Shown here: piece after piece, positions 54,001-62,341 of the stretch
Layout: every line of letters starts with the position of its first letter
How positions within the stretch are numbered: the first letter of the stretch is position 1
Assembly (NCBI RefSeq): GCF_021531995.1
Contig: NZ_JAFBIZ010000001.1
Coordinates: 18,325 to 82,324 of the forward strand
DNA: 64,000 nucleotides
Reading direction: 5' to 3'
Origin: Faecalicatena contorta
Lineage (GTDB): Bacteria; Bacillota; Clostridia; Lachnospirales; Lachnospiraceae
Program-made: the position numbers and the translations under genes
The notes under the pieces: model-generated
Seen by the model: the letters and a program-made list of their open reading frames with translations, nothing else
Told to the model about the DNA's origin: nothing
Database searches by the model: none

Positions 54001-54838
54001 TATTTTGAACCTCCTCAATTATTTTCTTGGGCGTGGATGCCCCTGCTGTAATACCTACTGTTTCCACGGACCTTAATTGATTCATATCCAAATCGTCAAG
54101 TGTCTGTATATAGTACGTATTCAAACATTCTTCTTTACAGATTTCAAATAACTTCTGAGTATTTGAACTACGCTTATCTCCTATTACAACCATAGCATCT
54201 ACTCTCTCTGCAATGTGACGTGCTTCTTCCTGCCGTTCTTTCGTCGCATTACAAATCGTATTTAAAACAATTATATCATACCCCTTTTTTGAGATAATTT
54301 CAACTAAATCTTTGAATTTATTGTAGTTAAATGTCGTCTGTGCTACGATACATATCTTTCCTGCACCTTCTTCAAGCTGAAACCTCTGCGCATCCTCCAA
54401 CGTCTGTATTACAGTAACACGATCGCCTGCCCATCCGCGAATCCCCTGAACCTCAGGATGATCACCGTTTCCGATAATAATCACATGTGTTCCTCTGGAG
54501 CTTTCCTCTTCCACAATTTTATGAATCTTCTTAACAAACGGACAGGTTGCATCCACACAGGTCAGTCCCTTTTTTTCTATTTTTTCACAGATATATCTCG
54601 GAACCCCATGCGAGCGAATCACCACAATTCCCGATTCAACTGCATCCAGTTCCTTCTCATCACAGATTACCTCCACTCCCTGCTTTTGCAGATCTCTGAT
54701 AACTTCTTCGTTATGAATGATGGGACCATAAGTATAGATTTTCTCTCCTTCATGCTCCCGCGCCTGTGCATAGACCGTATCCACTGCCCGTTTTACCCCG
54801 AAGCAGAAACCGGCAGTTTTTGCAAGTTCAATCTTCAT
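53981..54838 (-). CDS. ispH: 4-hydroxy-3-methylbut-2-enyl diphosphate reductase IspH
   Basis: IspH makes IPP and DMAPP in the last step of the MEP isoprenoid pathway with a 4Fe-4S cluster. The 285-residue protein has the three cluster cysteines in AGFCFGVKRAVDTV (near residue 12), VDATCPFVKKIHKIV (near 95) and NTICNATKERQEEA (near 190). The substrate-binding motifs RSHGVPRYI, IGNGDHPEVQGI, QTTFN and GITAGASTPKKIIEE are also present. It follows cmk, and the S1 gene begins inside its 3' end. Confidence 0.97.
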   Translation of the reverse strand: MKIELAKTAGFCFGVKRAVDTVYAQAREHEGEKIYTYGPIIHNEEVIRDLQKQGVEVICDEKELDAVESGIVVIRSHGVPRYICEKIEKKGLTCVDATCPFVKKIHKIVEEESSRGTHVIIIGNGDHPEVQGIRGWAGDRVTVIQTLEDAQRFQLEEGAGKICIVAQTTFNYNKFKDLVEIISKKGYDIIVLNTICNATKERQEEARHIAERVDAMVVIGDKRSSNTQKLFEICKEECLNTYYIQTLDDLDMNQLRSVETVGITAGASTPKKIIEEVQNNVRINF

Positions 54839-54862
54839 GATTCCATTCTTATCCTTTCGATA

Positions 54863-55519
54863 TTATTCACACAGTTTTACGATCGCATCTACCACTTCTT
54901 CGATCGTCATACAGGAACTATCTACCAGAACTGCATCTTCCGCCTGCTTAAGCGGTGCGATTTCTCTCGTCATATCACGGTAATCTCTCTGCTCAATATC
55001 TGCTTCAATTTCTTTCAGATCACATGTGATTCCTTTTTCACAGAGTTCATCGTAACGTCTCTTTGCTCTCGTCTGAACACTGGCTGTCAGAAATACCTTA
55101 ACATCTGCATCCGGAAGCACACAGGTTCCGATATCTCTTCCATCCATGATCACATTCTGCGTCCTTGCAAGGTTCTGCTGTAATTCCAGAAGTTTTGCAC
55201 GCACCTGGGGAATTGCAGATGTGACAGAGGCCATATTTCCCACCTCTTCATCCCGCAGTCTGGAAGTGATATTTCTTCCATTCAGATACACCTGCTGTAC
55301 CTCATTTTCATACTGGATTGTAACCTCAGCATCCTGACATGCCAGAATTACTTTTTCTGTCTCATTCGCCTGAATCCCCTGATCCAGAAAATGAATCGCA
55401 AGCCCACGATACATTGCTCCCGTATCAACATAGATGTATCCTTTTTTCTTCGCCACCAGTTTTGCAATCGTACTCTTTCCCGCACCTGCCGGTCCGTCAA
55501 TTGCCACATTATATCCCAT
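54863..55519 (-). CDS. cmk: (d)CMP kinase
   Basis: Cmk phosphorylates CMP and dCMP for nucleotide and nucleic acid synthesis. The 218-residue protein opens MGYNVAIDGPAGAGKSTIAK with the P-loop, then KKGYIYVDTGAMYRGLA. VIMDGRDIGTCVLPDADVKV and FLTASVQTRAKRRYDEL are the usual signature and LID segments. It lies between the YcxB-like gene and ispH. The order cmk-ispH-S1 is typical of Clostridia. Confidence 0.97.
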   Translation of the reverse strand: MGYNVAIDGPAGAGKSTIAKLVAKKKGYIYVDTGAMYRGLAIHFLDQGIQANETEKVILACQDAEVTIQYENEVQQVYLNGRNITSRLRDEEVGNMASVTSAIPQVRAKLLELQQNLARTQNVIMDGRDIGTCVLPDADVKVFLTASVQTRAKRRYDELCEKGITCDLKEIEADIEQRDYRDMTREIAPLKQAEDAVLVDSSCMTIEEVVDAIVKLCE

Positions 55520-55521
55520 GA

Positions 55522-56157
55522 TTATTTCTCCTTATTTTTCTTTCCGCTTTGTTCTTCAACACTCACCTGTTCCATTCCATTTTTTACTCCGGGACATTTT
55601 TCCAGAAGAAACTGTTTAAATTCTTCTATATCTGCATCCAGAATTCCATTTTTCAGAATCGCAAAAAACCTCTGTCCGCCTTCTTCTGAATTCACAATCA
55701 TTGCAATCACTTTCTCACTTTCAATGATTCTGGCAACATTTCTGTAATGCAGTGTCTGGGAATTTCCATGAACATGACTGATCCAGCATTCTTCATAAAA
55801 GTCAATTTTCACTTCCGCCGGCTTTTTCCATTTTTGCATTCTCTTTTCATAAATTGTTTCTGCATCACCCGTCGCTGCCAGAAATTCCATTTTTTTACCA
55901 ATCGTCTTTCCGACAATCTGTGCAGCCACAAACACGAGTGCCCATATCACCAGAAACTTCAATGCAAAAAGCAGGATTTCTCCAATGTTTCTTTTCAGAA
56001 TATCCGTATTCAGCAACATAATGGTCAATACAAACAACCCACCTGTAGCGACAACCATTCGATATGTTTTTGGTATTTTCAGTAAACCATTCACTTTCAT
56101 ATACTCGGTCAGAACTTCCTGCGTTTCTACATATTTGAACTGATATTTCCCCTTCAT
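55522..56157 (-). CDS. YcxB-like membrane protein
   Basis: A 211-residue protein. Two membrane helices lie near the N-terminus (MVVATGGLFVLTIMLLNTD and ILLFALKFLVIWALVFVAAQ). A soluble beta-rich domain follows, with IDFYEECWISHVHGNSQTLH and YRNVARIIESEKVIAMIV, and a charged tail (QSGKKNKEK). The layout and the pleckstrin-like beta domain resemble the YcxB-like family, whose function is unknown. It ends two bases before cmk and follows the HI0933-family gene by 16, so all belong to one transcript. Confidence 0.7.
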   Translation of the reverse strand: MKGKYQFKYVETQEVLTEYMKVNGLLKIPKTYRMVVATGGLFVLTIMLLNTDILKRNIGEILLFALKFLVIWALVFVAAQIVGKTIGKKMEFLAATGDAETIYEKRMQKWKKPAEVKIDFYEECWISHVHGNSQTLHYRNVARIIESEKVIAMIVNSEEGGQRFFAILKNGILDADIEEFKQFLLEKCPGVKNGMEQVSVEEQSGKKNKEK

Positions 56158-56173
56158 ACTTTTCTCCTTCGTA

Positions 56174-57403
56174 TTAATCTATATTGTTTCCCGCCGCATA
56201 TGCAGTGGACCATGCAATCTGCAGATTAAATCCACCCGTCAACGCATCCAGATCCAGTACTTCCCCTGCAAAATAGACACCCTTCACCAGTTTTGACTCC
56301 ATAGTACCCGGATCAACCTCTTTTGTCCGGACACCTCCCTTGGTAATGATTGCCGCATTATAATCACGAAGGCCCGTCAATGTCATGGAAAAATGCTTGA
56401 TCAGATTCAAAAAATAACTTCTCTCTTCCTTCGATATTACATTTACTTTTTTCTCTAATGGTATCCCGCTTAATTCAAGCATTACCGGAATTAATTTGGA
56501 AGGAAACAGACTTCCGATCGCATTTTTGAACTGCCGGTTCTGATTCTCTTCAAACTCTTTCAGAATACGGCGATCCAGCTGTTCTTCCGACAGTGCCGGT
56601 TTCAAATCGATGCTCAACTGAAGTTCTTTTCCTTTCATTTTTTTCCCCACATAACTGCTTGCGCTTAAGATCAGGGGTCCACTGACCCCATAATGAGTAA
56701 AAAGCATCTCACCAAACTCATCATAGAGCTTCTTTTTTCCGTCAAAGATCGTCACATTAACATTTTTAAGAGACAGTCCCTGTAATTCTTTTACCCAGGG
56801 TTCCTTCGTCTCCATCGGGACAAGCGATGGCATACATTCCGTAATCTGGTGTCCCAGTGCTTTTGCAAACCTAAGACCATCTCCGGTAGAACCTGTATTT
56901 GGATAAGACAACCCTCCGGTTGCAATGATGCATGCATCAGCCTGTACTTTTTTCCCATCTTCCAGCACAACAGAGTGAAACAATCCTTCTTTTTCAACAA
57001 TTTCTTTTACCGTTGTATTCAGGAAAACCTGAACGCCCAGCAGACGCATACGCTCTGACAGAACACGAATGACATCCGAAGAATGGTCTGATATCGGAAA
57101 TACTCTTTCCCCACGTTCCATCTTCGTCCGAAGACCAAGTGACTCGAAGTAAGCAATCGTATCCTGATTCGTAAAACCATAAAAACTACTGTATAAAAAT
57201 TTGGAATTGGAGACCACTGCCCGAAAGAGTTGTTCCATATCACAGGCATTGGTCAGGTTACATCTTCCCTTTCCGGTAATGAACAGCTTTTTACCCAGTT
57301 TTTCATTTTTTTCAAACACAAGGACTTCATGTCCGCTTTGTGCCGCAGCCAAAGAAGCAAACATACCGGCAGCACCACCGCCCACGATCAGTACTTTACT
57401 CAT
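56174..57403 (-). CDS. HI0933/BaiN-family NAD(P)/FAD-dependent oxidoreductase
   Basis: A 409-residue flavoprotein. The N-terminal FAD Rossmann motif is KVLIVGGGAAGMFASLAAAQ, followed by FITGKGRCNLTNA. ACIIATGGLSYPNTGSTGDG is the family's second signature, and the C-terminal FAD segment is YFAGEVLDLDALTGGFNLQI. The family includes BaiN of bile acid metabolism, but it is very widespread in bacteria, and nothing here shows a bile acid role. GAGGA precedes the ATG, which overlaps the end of the rpiR-type gene by 8 bases. Confidence 0.9.
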   Translation of the reverse strand: MSKVLIVGGGAAGMFASLAAAQSGHEVLVFEKNEKLGKKLFITGKGRCNLTNACDMEQLFRAVVSNSKFLYSSFYGFTNQDTIAYFESLGLRTKMERGERVFPISDHSSDVIRVLSERMRLLGVQVFLNTTVKEIVEKEGLFHSVVLEDGKKVQADACIIATGGLSYPNTGSTGDGLRFAKALGHQITECMPSLVPMETKEPWVKELQGLSLKNVNVTIFDGKKKLYDEFGEMLFTHYGVSGPLILSASSYVGKKMKGKELQLSIDLKPALSEEQLDRRILKEFEENQNRQFKNAIGSLFPSKLIPVMLELSGIPLEKKVNVISKEERSYFLNLIKHFSMTLTGLRDYNAAIITKGGVRTKEVDPGTMESKLVKGVYFAGEVLDLDALTGGFNLQIAWSTAYAAGNNID

Positions 57404-58334
57404 CTTCTTTATCCTCATTCTCTCTTGCTGATGTTCCTGACAGTTTCACCGTATCTCCAACCATGTTCAGTTCATCCTTACTGTACACCTGATATTCATC
57501 CCAGATTTCTTCAAGTGTCTCCAGTGTTGTAATAACCTCTTTCTGTTTCTTCATACAAAGTGCAACTACCAGAGCATTCACCACACTCAAAGGTGCAACC
57601 AGAGAATCCACAATCGAAGCCATATCGCTTCTTGCAATCAGATTACAGGAAGAATACAGTGTCATCGGCGAATGGATACTGTCTGTCAGCGTAATGACTG
57701 TAGCCTTCCGGTTACTTGCAAATTCCAGTGCCTTCAATGTACGCATAGAATATCTTGGAAAACTGATTCCTATAATCACATCTTTTTCACTGATCCGAAT
57801 CAACTGCTCAAAGATCTCACTGGAACTGTTCGTATTGACAACCGTCACATTTTCACAGATCAGATTCAGATAAAAGCTCAAAAAACTGGCAAGTGGAGAA
57901 CAGCTTCTGATACCGATCACATAGATTCTCTTTGCTTTCAGTATGGTATCTACAGCCATTTCAAATGCATCATGATCAATCGTCTCCATTGTAAGCTTGA
58001 TCTTTTCAATATCTGACTGAAGTACGGAAGCCAGGATCTCGCCCTGGCTGATTCTTCCATAAGTGACTTCCATTCTCTGGATGGAAGTCAATTTCGTCCG
58101 AACCAGTTCACCAAGAGCCCTCTGGAATTCCGGATATCCTTCATATCCAAGCGCAGTCGCAAATCGAACGACCGTCGATTCACTGACACCTACTTCCTCT
58201 CCCATCCTTGCCGCCGTCAGAAATGCAGCTTTATCATAATCTTTCCGAATATAGTCGGCCAGCTTTTTCTGACCTTTACTAAACTTCGGATAACCGTCAT
58301 CTATCTTTTTCAATAATTCATTCTTGCTTCCCAT
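57396..58334 (-). CDS. RpiR-family (MurR-like) transcriptional regulator
   Basis: A 312-residue sugar-phosphate-responsive regulator. The N-terminal helix-turn-helix domain (about 1-77) contains AARMGEEVGVSESTVVRFAT followed by ALGYEGYPEFQRALGE. The SIS domain (about 125-260) has IYVIGIRSCSPLASFLSFYL and KDVIIGISFPRYSMRTLKAL. The ligand is unknown, with amino sugar phosphates being common. It heads the run with the HI0933-family gene, YcxB-like gene, cmk, ispH and S1, which are not obvious targets. Confidence 0.93.
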   Translation of the reverse strand: MGSKNELLKKIDDGYPKFSKGQKKLADYIRKDYDKAAFLTAARMGEEVGVSESTVVRFATALGYEGYPEFQRALGELVRTKLTSIQRMEVTYGRISQGEILASVLQSDIEKIKLTMETIDHDAFEMAVDTILKAKRIYVIGIRSCSPLASFLSFYLNLICENVTVVNTNSSSEIFEQLIRISEKDVIIGISFPRYSMRTLKALEFASNRKATVITLTDSIHSPMTLYSSCNLIARSDMASIVDSLVAPLSVVNALVVALCMKKQKEVITTLETLEEIWDEYQVYSKDELNMVGDTVKLSGTSARENEDKEDE

Positions 58335-58366
58335 TTAGCATTACCTTCCTACCAGACATCGTTTCT

Positions 58367-58395
58367 ATTATATAGCCTTGTGGGAGAATAATCAA
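58367..58395 (-). promoter_or_regulatory. Promoter of the rpiR-to-S1 transcript
   Basis: TTGATT (58395-58390), 17 bases, TATAAT (58372-58367) on the minus strand. Confidence 0.85.
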
Positions 58396-58424
58396 GTAGA
58401 GAACCCTGAGTCCGACATGATAGA

Positions 58425-58466
58425 CAAAAAAACCGGAAAGCAAGCCAAACTAACTTGATTTCCGGT
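58425..58466 (-). terminator. Terminator of the decarboxylase operon
   Basis: On the minus strand ACCGGAAA-TCAAG pairs with CTTG-CTTTCCGGT and is followed by seven Ts, about 37 bases after the oadA-like stop. Confidence 0.9.
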
Positions 58467-58502
58467 CTTATCTGCTTATTTATTCCTGTCGGCAATCCGC
58501 TT

Positions 58503-59918
58503 CTATACCGGATAGCTTCCATTCTTGGTATCTGCCATCTCAGCATCTACCTTTGTCTGCTGTGCAGCTCTGTATTTAAAGTAATCAACAGCCACCTGCG
58601 GGAACAGTGCGTAAGAAAGTACGTCCTCATCCTGCTGAATCCATTGTCCGCATTCCTTGCGCAGAGTATCCAGTTCGTCCGGAATCAGATCTGCAGGACG
58701 GCAGGTAATAATTTCTGCATCTTTTCCAAGAACTTTTTCCTTCACTTCTTCGTTGAATGGTTTAACAGTCTCGCCATATTTTCCGCTTAAGATATCTTTT
58801 GTCTCTTTTGTAGCCATCTTATAGCGTTCTCCCATCAGAACGTTAAATACAGCCTGCGTACCAACGATCTGTGAAGAAGGTGTTACAAGCGGCGGCTCTC
58901 CAAGGTCTTTACGCACTCTTGGAACTTCTTCCAGTACATCGTAGAACTTATCCTCTGCACCCTGCTCCTTCAACTGAGAAGTCAGGTTGGACAGCATACC
59001 GCCCGGTACCTGGTACAGCAGAGTTTTGATATTTACTCCCATATTCTTTGGATTCAGAAGACCGCTCTCCAGAGCCTCATCGCGAATCGGGCGGAAGTAA
59101 TCTGCAATCTCAGCCAGAAGCTTCTGATCCAGCCCTGTATCATATGGAGTATCTTTGAATGTCTCAACCATAACTTCTGTTGCAGGCTGAGATGTTCCCA
59201 GTGCAAATGGAGACATTGCAGTATCAATTACATCAACGCCGGCCTCTACCGCTTTCAGATAAGTCATGGATGCAACACCGGATGTATAATGTGTATGAAG
59301 CTGAATCGGAAGATCCACTGCATCTTTCAGAGCGCTGATCAACTCTGTTGCCTTGTACGGCACCAGAAGTCCGGCCATATCTTTAATACAGATAGAATCT
59401 GCGCCCATATCCTGGATTCTCTTTGCAATATCTACCCAGTACTCTAATGTATATGCATCGCCCAGTGTATAAGAAAGTGCTACTTGAGCCTCTGCCTTTT
59501 CTTTATTTGCCGCTTTTACAGCCGTCTGCAGATTGCGCAAATCATTCAGACAGTCAAAGATACGAATGATGTCGATTCCGTTTGCAACTGATTTCTGTAC
59601 AAAATATTCTACCACATCATCAGCATACGGACGATATCCCAGGATATTCTGTCCACGGAATAACATCTGCAGTTTTGTATTCTTGAATCCATCACGGAAT
59701 TTACGAAGTCTGTCCCATGGATCCTCTTTTAAGAAACGAAGAGATGCATCAAACGTAGCGCCACCCCAGCATTCTACGGAATGATATCCAACCTTATCCA
59801 TTGTTTCAATAATCGGAAGCATCTGTTCTGTAGTCATACGTGTTGCGATCAGAGACTGATGCGCATCACGCAGAATAGTTTCTGTAATCTTTACCGGTTT
59901 TTTCTCTATTTCAGCCAT
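58503..59918 (-). CDS. 5S-type carboxyltransferase subunit (oxaloacetate decarboxylase alpha-like)
   Basis: A 471-residue biotin-dependent carboxyltransferase with an HMG-CoA-lyase-like barrel, related to OadA, the pyruvate carboxylase B subunit and the transcarboxylase 5S subunit. The metal site is seen in ITETILRDAHQSLIATRM and QLHTHYTSGVASMTYL. Other signatures are VECWGGATFDASLRFL, MLFRGQNILGYRPY and DSICIKDMAGLLVPY. It ends before a biotin domain; biotin is carried on a separate subunit. The likely reaction is carboxyl transfer between oxaloacetate/pyruvate and carboxybiotin. It is the last gene of the operon. Confidence 0.92.
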   Translation of the reverse strand: MAEIEKKPVKITETILRDAHQSLIATRMTTEQMLPIIETMDKVGYHSVECWGGATFDASLRFLKEDPWDRLRKFRDGFKNTKLQMLFRGQNILGYRPYADDVVEYFVQKSVANGIDIIRIFDCLNDLRNLQTAVKAANKEKAEAQVALSYTLGDAYTLEYWVDIAKRIQDMGADSICIKDMAGLLVPYKATELISALKDAVDLPIQLHTHYTSGVASMTYLKAVEAGVDVIDTAMSPFALGTSQPATEVMVETFKDTPYDTGLDQKLLAEIADYFRPIRDEALESGLLNPKNMGVNIKTLLYQVPGGMLSNLTSQLKEQGAEDKFYDVLEEVPRVRKDLGEPPLVTPSSQIVGTQAVFNVLMGERYKMATKETKDILSGKYGETVKPFNEEVKEKVLGKDAEIITCRPADLIPDELDTLRKECGQWIQQDEDVLSYALFPQVAVDYFKYRAAQQTKVDAEMADTKNGSYPV

Positions 59919-59946
59919 TTTCTTTCCTCCTAATATTCAATCTCTC

Positions 59947-61101
59947 TTATACGCCTACACCAAAGATTGCCATAAATGTTCCGGCAGCAACGGCTGTACC
60001 GATAACACCTGCAACGTTTGGTCCCATAGCATGCATCAGAAGGAAGTTTGTCGGATCAGCTTCTGCTCCAACCTTCTGTGATACTCTGGCTGCCATCGGA
60101 ACTGCGGATACGCCGGCAGAACCGATCAGTGGGTTAACCTTTCCATGCGTTGCAATACACATTAGCTTACCGAATATTACACCGGCAGCTGTACCAAATG
60201 CAAATGCAATCAGTCCGAGAACAACAATCTTAATCGTAGCAATATTCAGGAATGCCTCTGCACTCGTCGTAGCACCTACTGAAGTTCCCAGCAGGATAAC
60301 TACGATATACATCAATGCATTGGAAGCCGTCTCTGTCAGCTGTCTTACAACTCCTGATTCACGGAACAGGTTACCAAGCATCAGCATACCAACCAGTGGT
60401 GCAGTCGTAGGAAGAATCGTACATACAACGATCGTTACGATAACCGGGAACAGAATTCTTTCCAGCTTAGATACCGGTCTTAACTGCTCCATCTTGATCT
60501 TACGTTCTTTCTCTGTTGTAAGAAGCTTCATAATTGGCGGCTGAATAATCGGTACCAGTGACATATACGAATATGCCGCTACCGCGATCGGTCCCATCAG
60601 GGCTGTCTGACCAAGCTTACCGGCAAGGAAGATAGAAGTCGGTCCATCTGCTCCACCGATAATAGAGATAGCCGCAGCAGCCTTATCTGAAAATCCCATT
60701 GCCATTGCTCCGAGATATGCAGCAAAGATACCAAACTGTGCTGCTGCTCCCAGAAGGAAGCTCTTCGGGTTTGCGATCAGTGGTCCAAAATCTGTCATCG
60801 CGCCTACGCCCATGAAGATCAGAGATGGGAGAATGGACCATTCATCCAGTACATAGAAGTAGTAAAGAAGACCTCCGGTTCCATTGGCCGCATCCTCTGC
60901 GTGGAGCATAATATCCGGATAGATATTAACCAGCAGCATACCAAATGCAATTGGTACAAGGAGCAGAGGCTCGAATCCGTGTCTGATTGCAAGATACAGG
61001 AAAACACATGCAACCGCAATCATGACCACATTGCCCCATGTAAGACTGAAAAATGCTGTCTGATGCACGAGGTTTCCTAATGTTGTCGTTATATATTCCA
61101 T
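59947..61101 (-). CDS. Sodium-pumping decarboxylase beta subunit
   Basis: A 384-residue membrane protein (OadB/MmdB/GcdB family) that decarboxylates carboxybiotin and exports sodium. About ten membrane segments are seen. The family's ion-site motif is [40 protein letters not shown] with [20 protein letters not shown] close the C-terminal half. It lies between the biotin carrier and the 5S-type subunit. The substrate specificity of the complex is set by the carboxyltransferase subunits, not by this protein. Confidence 0.96.
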   Translation of the reverse strand: MEYITTTLGNLVHQTAFFSLTWGNVVMIAVACVFLYLAIRHGFEPLLLVPIAFGMLLVNIYPDIMLHAEDAANGTGGLLYYFYVLDEWSILPSLIFMGVGAMTDFGPLIANPKSFLLGAAAQFGIFAAYLGAMAMGFSDKAAAAISIIGGADGPTSIFLAGKLGQTALMGPIAVAAYSYMSLVPIIQPPIMKLLTTEKERKIKMEQLRPVSKLERILFPVIVTIVVCTILPTTAPLVGMLMLGNLFRESGVVRQLTETASNALMYIVVILLGTSVGATTSAEAFLNIATIKIVVLGLIAFAFGTAAGVIFGKLMCIATHGKVNPLIGSAGVSAVPMAARVSQKVGAEADPTNFLLMHAMGPNVAGVIGTAVAAGTFMAIFGVGV

Positions 61102-61149
61102 TTTTTAACCTCCAGTCGTGTTGTTATAACATCATATCACTGTATGATA

Positions 61150-61521
61150 TTAGTTTAATGTAGCCAGAACAGCTCCAGATTCGATCGCATCGCCTACTGC
61201 AACATCAATACTTGCTACTGTTCCGTCTTCCGGTGCCACAACTGGGATCTCCATCTTCATTGCTTCGATGATTACAACAGCATCACCCTTCTTTACGCTC
61301 TGTCCAACATTTGCTTCAATCTTAAATACTTTTCCTGCAGCTCCTGCTTTTACTTCAATCGAACCAGCTCCTGCAGCTGCTTTTGGTGCTGCCTTAGGTG
61401 CTGCCGGAGCTTTTTTTGCAGCTGCTCTTGGCGCTGTCGCAGCCGGTGTCACACCTGCTCCGTTCTCTTCTACTGTTACATCATATACATTACCGTTCAC
61501 TGTGATTGTATAGTTTTTCAT
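61150..61521 (-). CDS. Biotin carboxyl carrier subunit
   Basis: A 123-residue carrier. A short N-terminal strand pair (MKNYTITVNGNVYDVTVEEN) is followed by a flexible Ala/Pro/Lys linker (about 24-53) and a biotinyl domain with VVIIEAMKMEIPV. Lys89 in that motif is the biotin site. It shuttles the carboxyl group between the carboxyltransferases and the membrane beta subunit. The linker repeats (APKAAPKAAA) resemble those of gcdC/mmdC-type proteins. No biotin ligase is in the window. Confidence 0.96.
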   Translation of the reverse strand: MKNYTITVNGNVYDVTVEENGAGVTPAATAPRAAAKKAPAAPKAAPKAAAGAGSIEVKAGAAGKVFKIEANVGQSVKKGDAVVIIEAMKMEIPVVAPEDGTVASIDVAVGDAIESGAVLATLN

Positions 61522-61553
61522 TGAATTATCCTCCTAATCTATTCTTCTAATTC

Positions 61554-62327
61554 TTATGCACGCCATTTATTAGATGGACGACGTCTAATACTTCTTACTA
61601 CAAATCCATCTGTACTTGCCGCTCCTTCCGCCGCTGCGATTGCCGCTGCAATGACTGCCACAAGTTCCAGATCATCCGTCAGATCTTCTTCTGCTGCGAC
61701 TGAAACCTCTGCCGGTGTGGATACTTCTTTTTTCTCTGCCGCCGGCTGTTTTTTTAACTTTGCTTCAAGCAAAGGAATATACTTGAACAATGAGATCAAT
61801 ATAGAGATGAAAATCAGTACAACAAATACGGTACCCATACCAAGGATCGTATTCAATCCCGCTTTTTCCATAATCTCACCCGTCGAGTATTTTGCATCCA
61901 CCGTCAGGCTGTCCAGGCACAGATTCTCGTCAAAAACGAACGTAATCTTTGCATCACGGTCTGTAAATTCCGCATTTGCAGTCACCTTAAGTTCATCCGC
62001 AGAAGCTTCAAACTCGTAATCGCCGCGACTTACAAATTCACCGCAGTCTTTCTTCGCCTGGGACCAGGATTCGATTGCTCCGACAAAGCTGTCTCTCGTA
62101 TAAGGAACACCATATTGTGTCAAAATGAGCTCTGCTTTGAAGTCGCTCATATTCTTCCATTCTTCCACTGTCGCATCATCCATACCATTGCAGTTCTCAA
62201 TCAAACCGTCTGCAATCTGTGTGACAGTGCCCTCGTCATACTGTACCTGCTCCTTACTTCCTCCGCAAGCGGTAAAGCAGAGCATCACAGTCACTGCACA
62301 GAGTAATACGCTTAACTTTTTCTTCAC
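61554..62327 (-). CDS. OadG-type gamma subunit with an N-terminal lipoprotein domain
   Basis: A 257-residue protein longer than a normal OadG (about 80-120). A lipoprotein signal ends FTACGGSK (lipid cysteine 21). A predicted extracytoplasmic domain covers about 25-150 (ELILTQYGVPYTRDSFVGAI, FEASADELKVTANAEFTDRD). A membrane helix (MGTVFVVLIFISILISLFKY) and an acidic linker follow. The tail LELVAVIAAAIAAAEGA, ending RSIRRRPSNKW, is the usual signature of these subunits. OadG-type proteins anchor the complex. The extra outside domain is probably a clostridial elaboration of unknown role. Confidence 0.88.
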   Translation of the reverse strand: MKKKLSVLLCAVTVMLCFTACGGSKEQVQYDEGTVTQIADGLIENCNGMDDATVEEWKNMSDFKAELILTQYGVPYTRDSFVGAIESWSQAKKDCGEFVSRGDYEFEASADELKVTANAEFTDRDAKITFVFDENLCLDSLTVDAKYSTGEIMEKAGLNTILGMGTVFVVLIFISILISLFKYIPLLEAKLKKQPAAEKKEVSTPAEVSVAAEEDLTDDLELVAVIAAAIAAAEGAASTDGFVVRSIRRRPSNKWRA

Positions 62328-62341
62328 TTTGCCTCACCTCT

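Noticed and set aside
56174..57403. Naming the HI0933-family gene baiN
   Set aside because: BaiN is one member of a family found in nearly all Firmicutes; no other bile acid genes are present.
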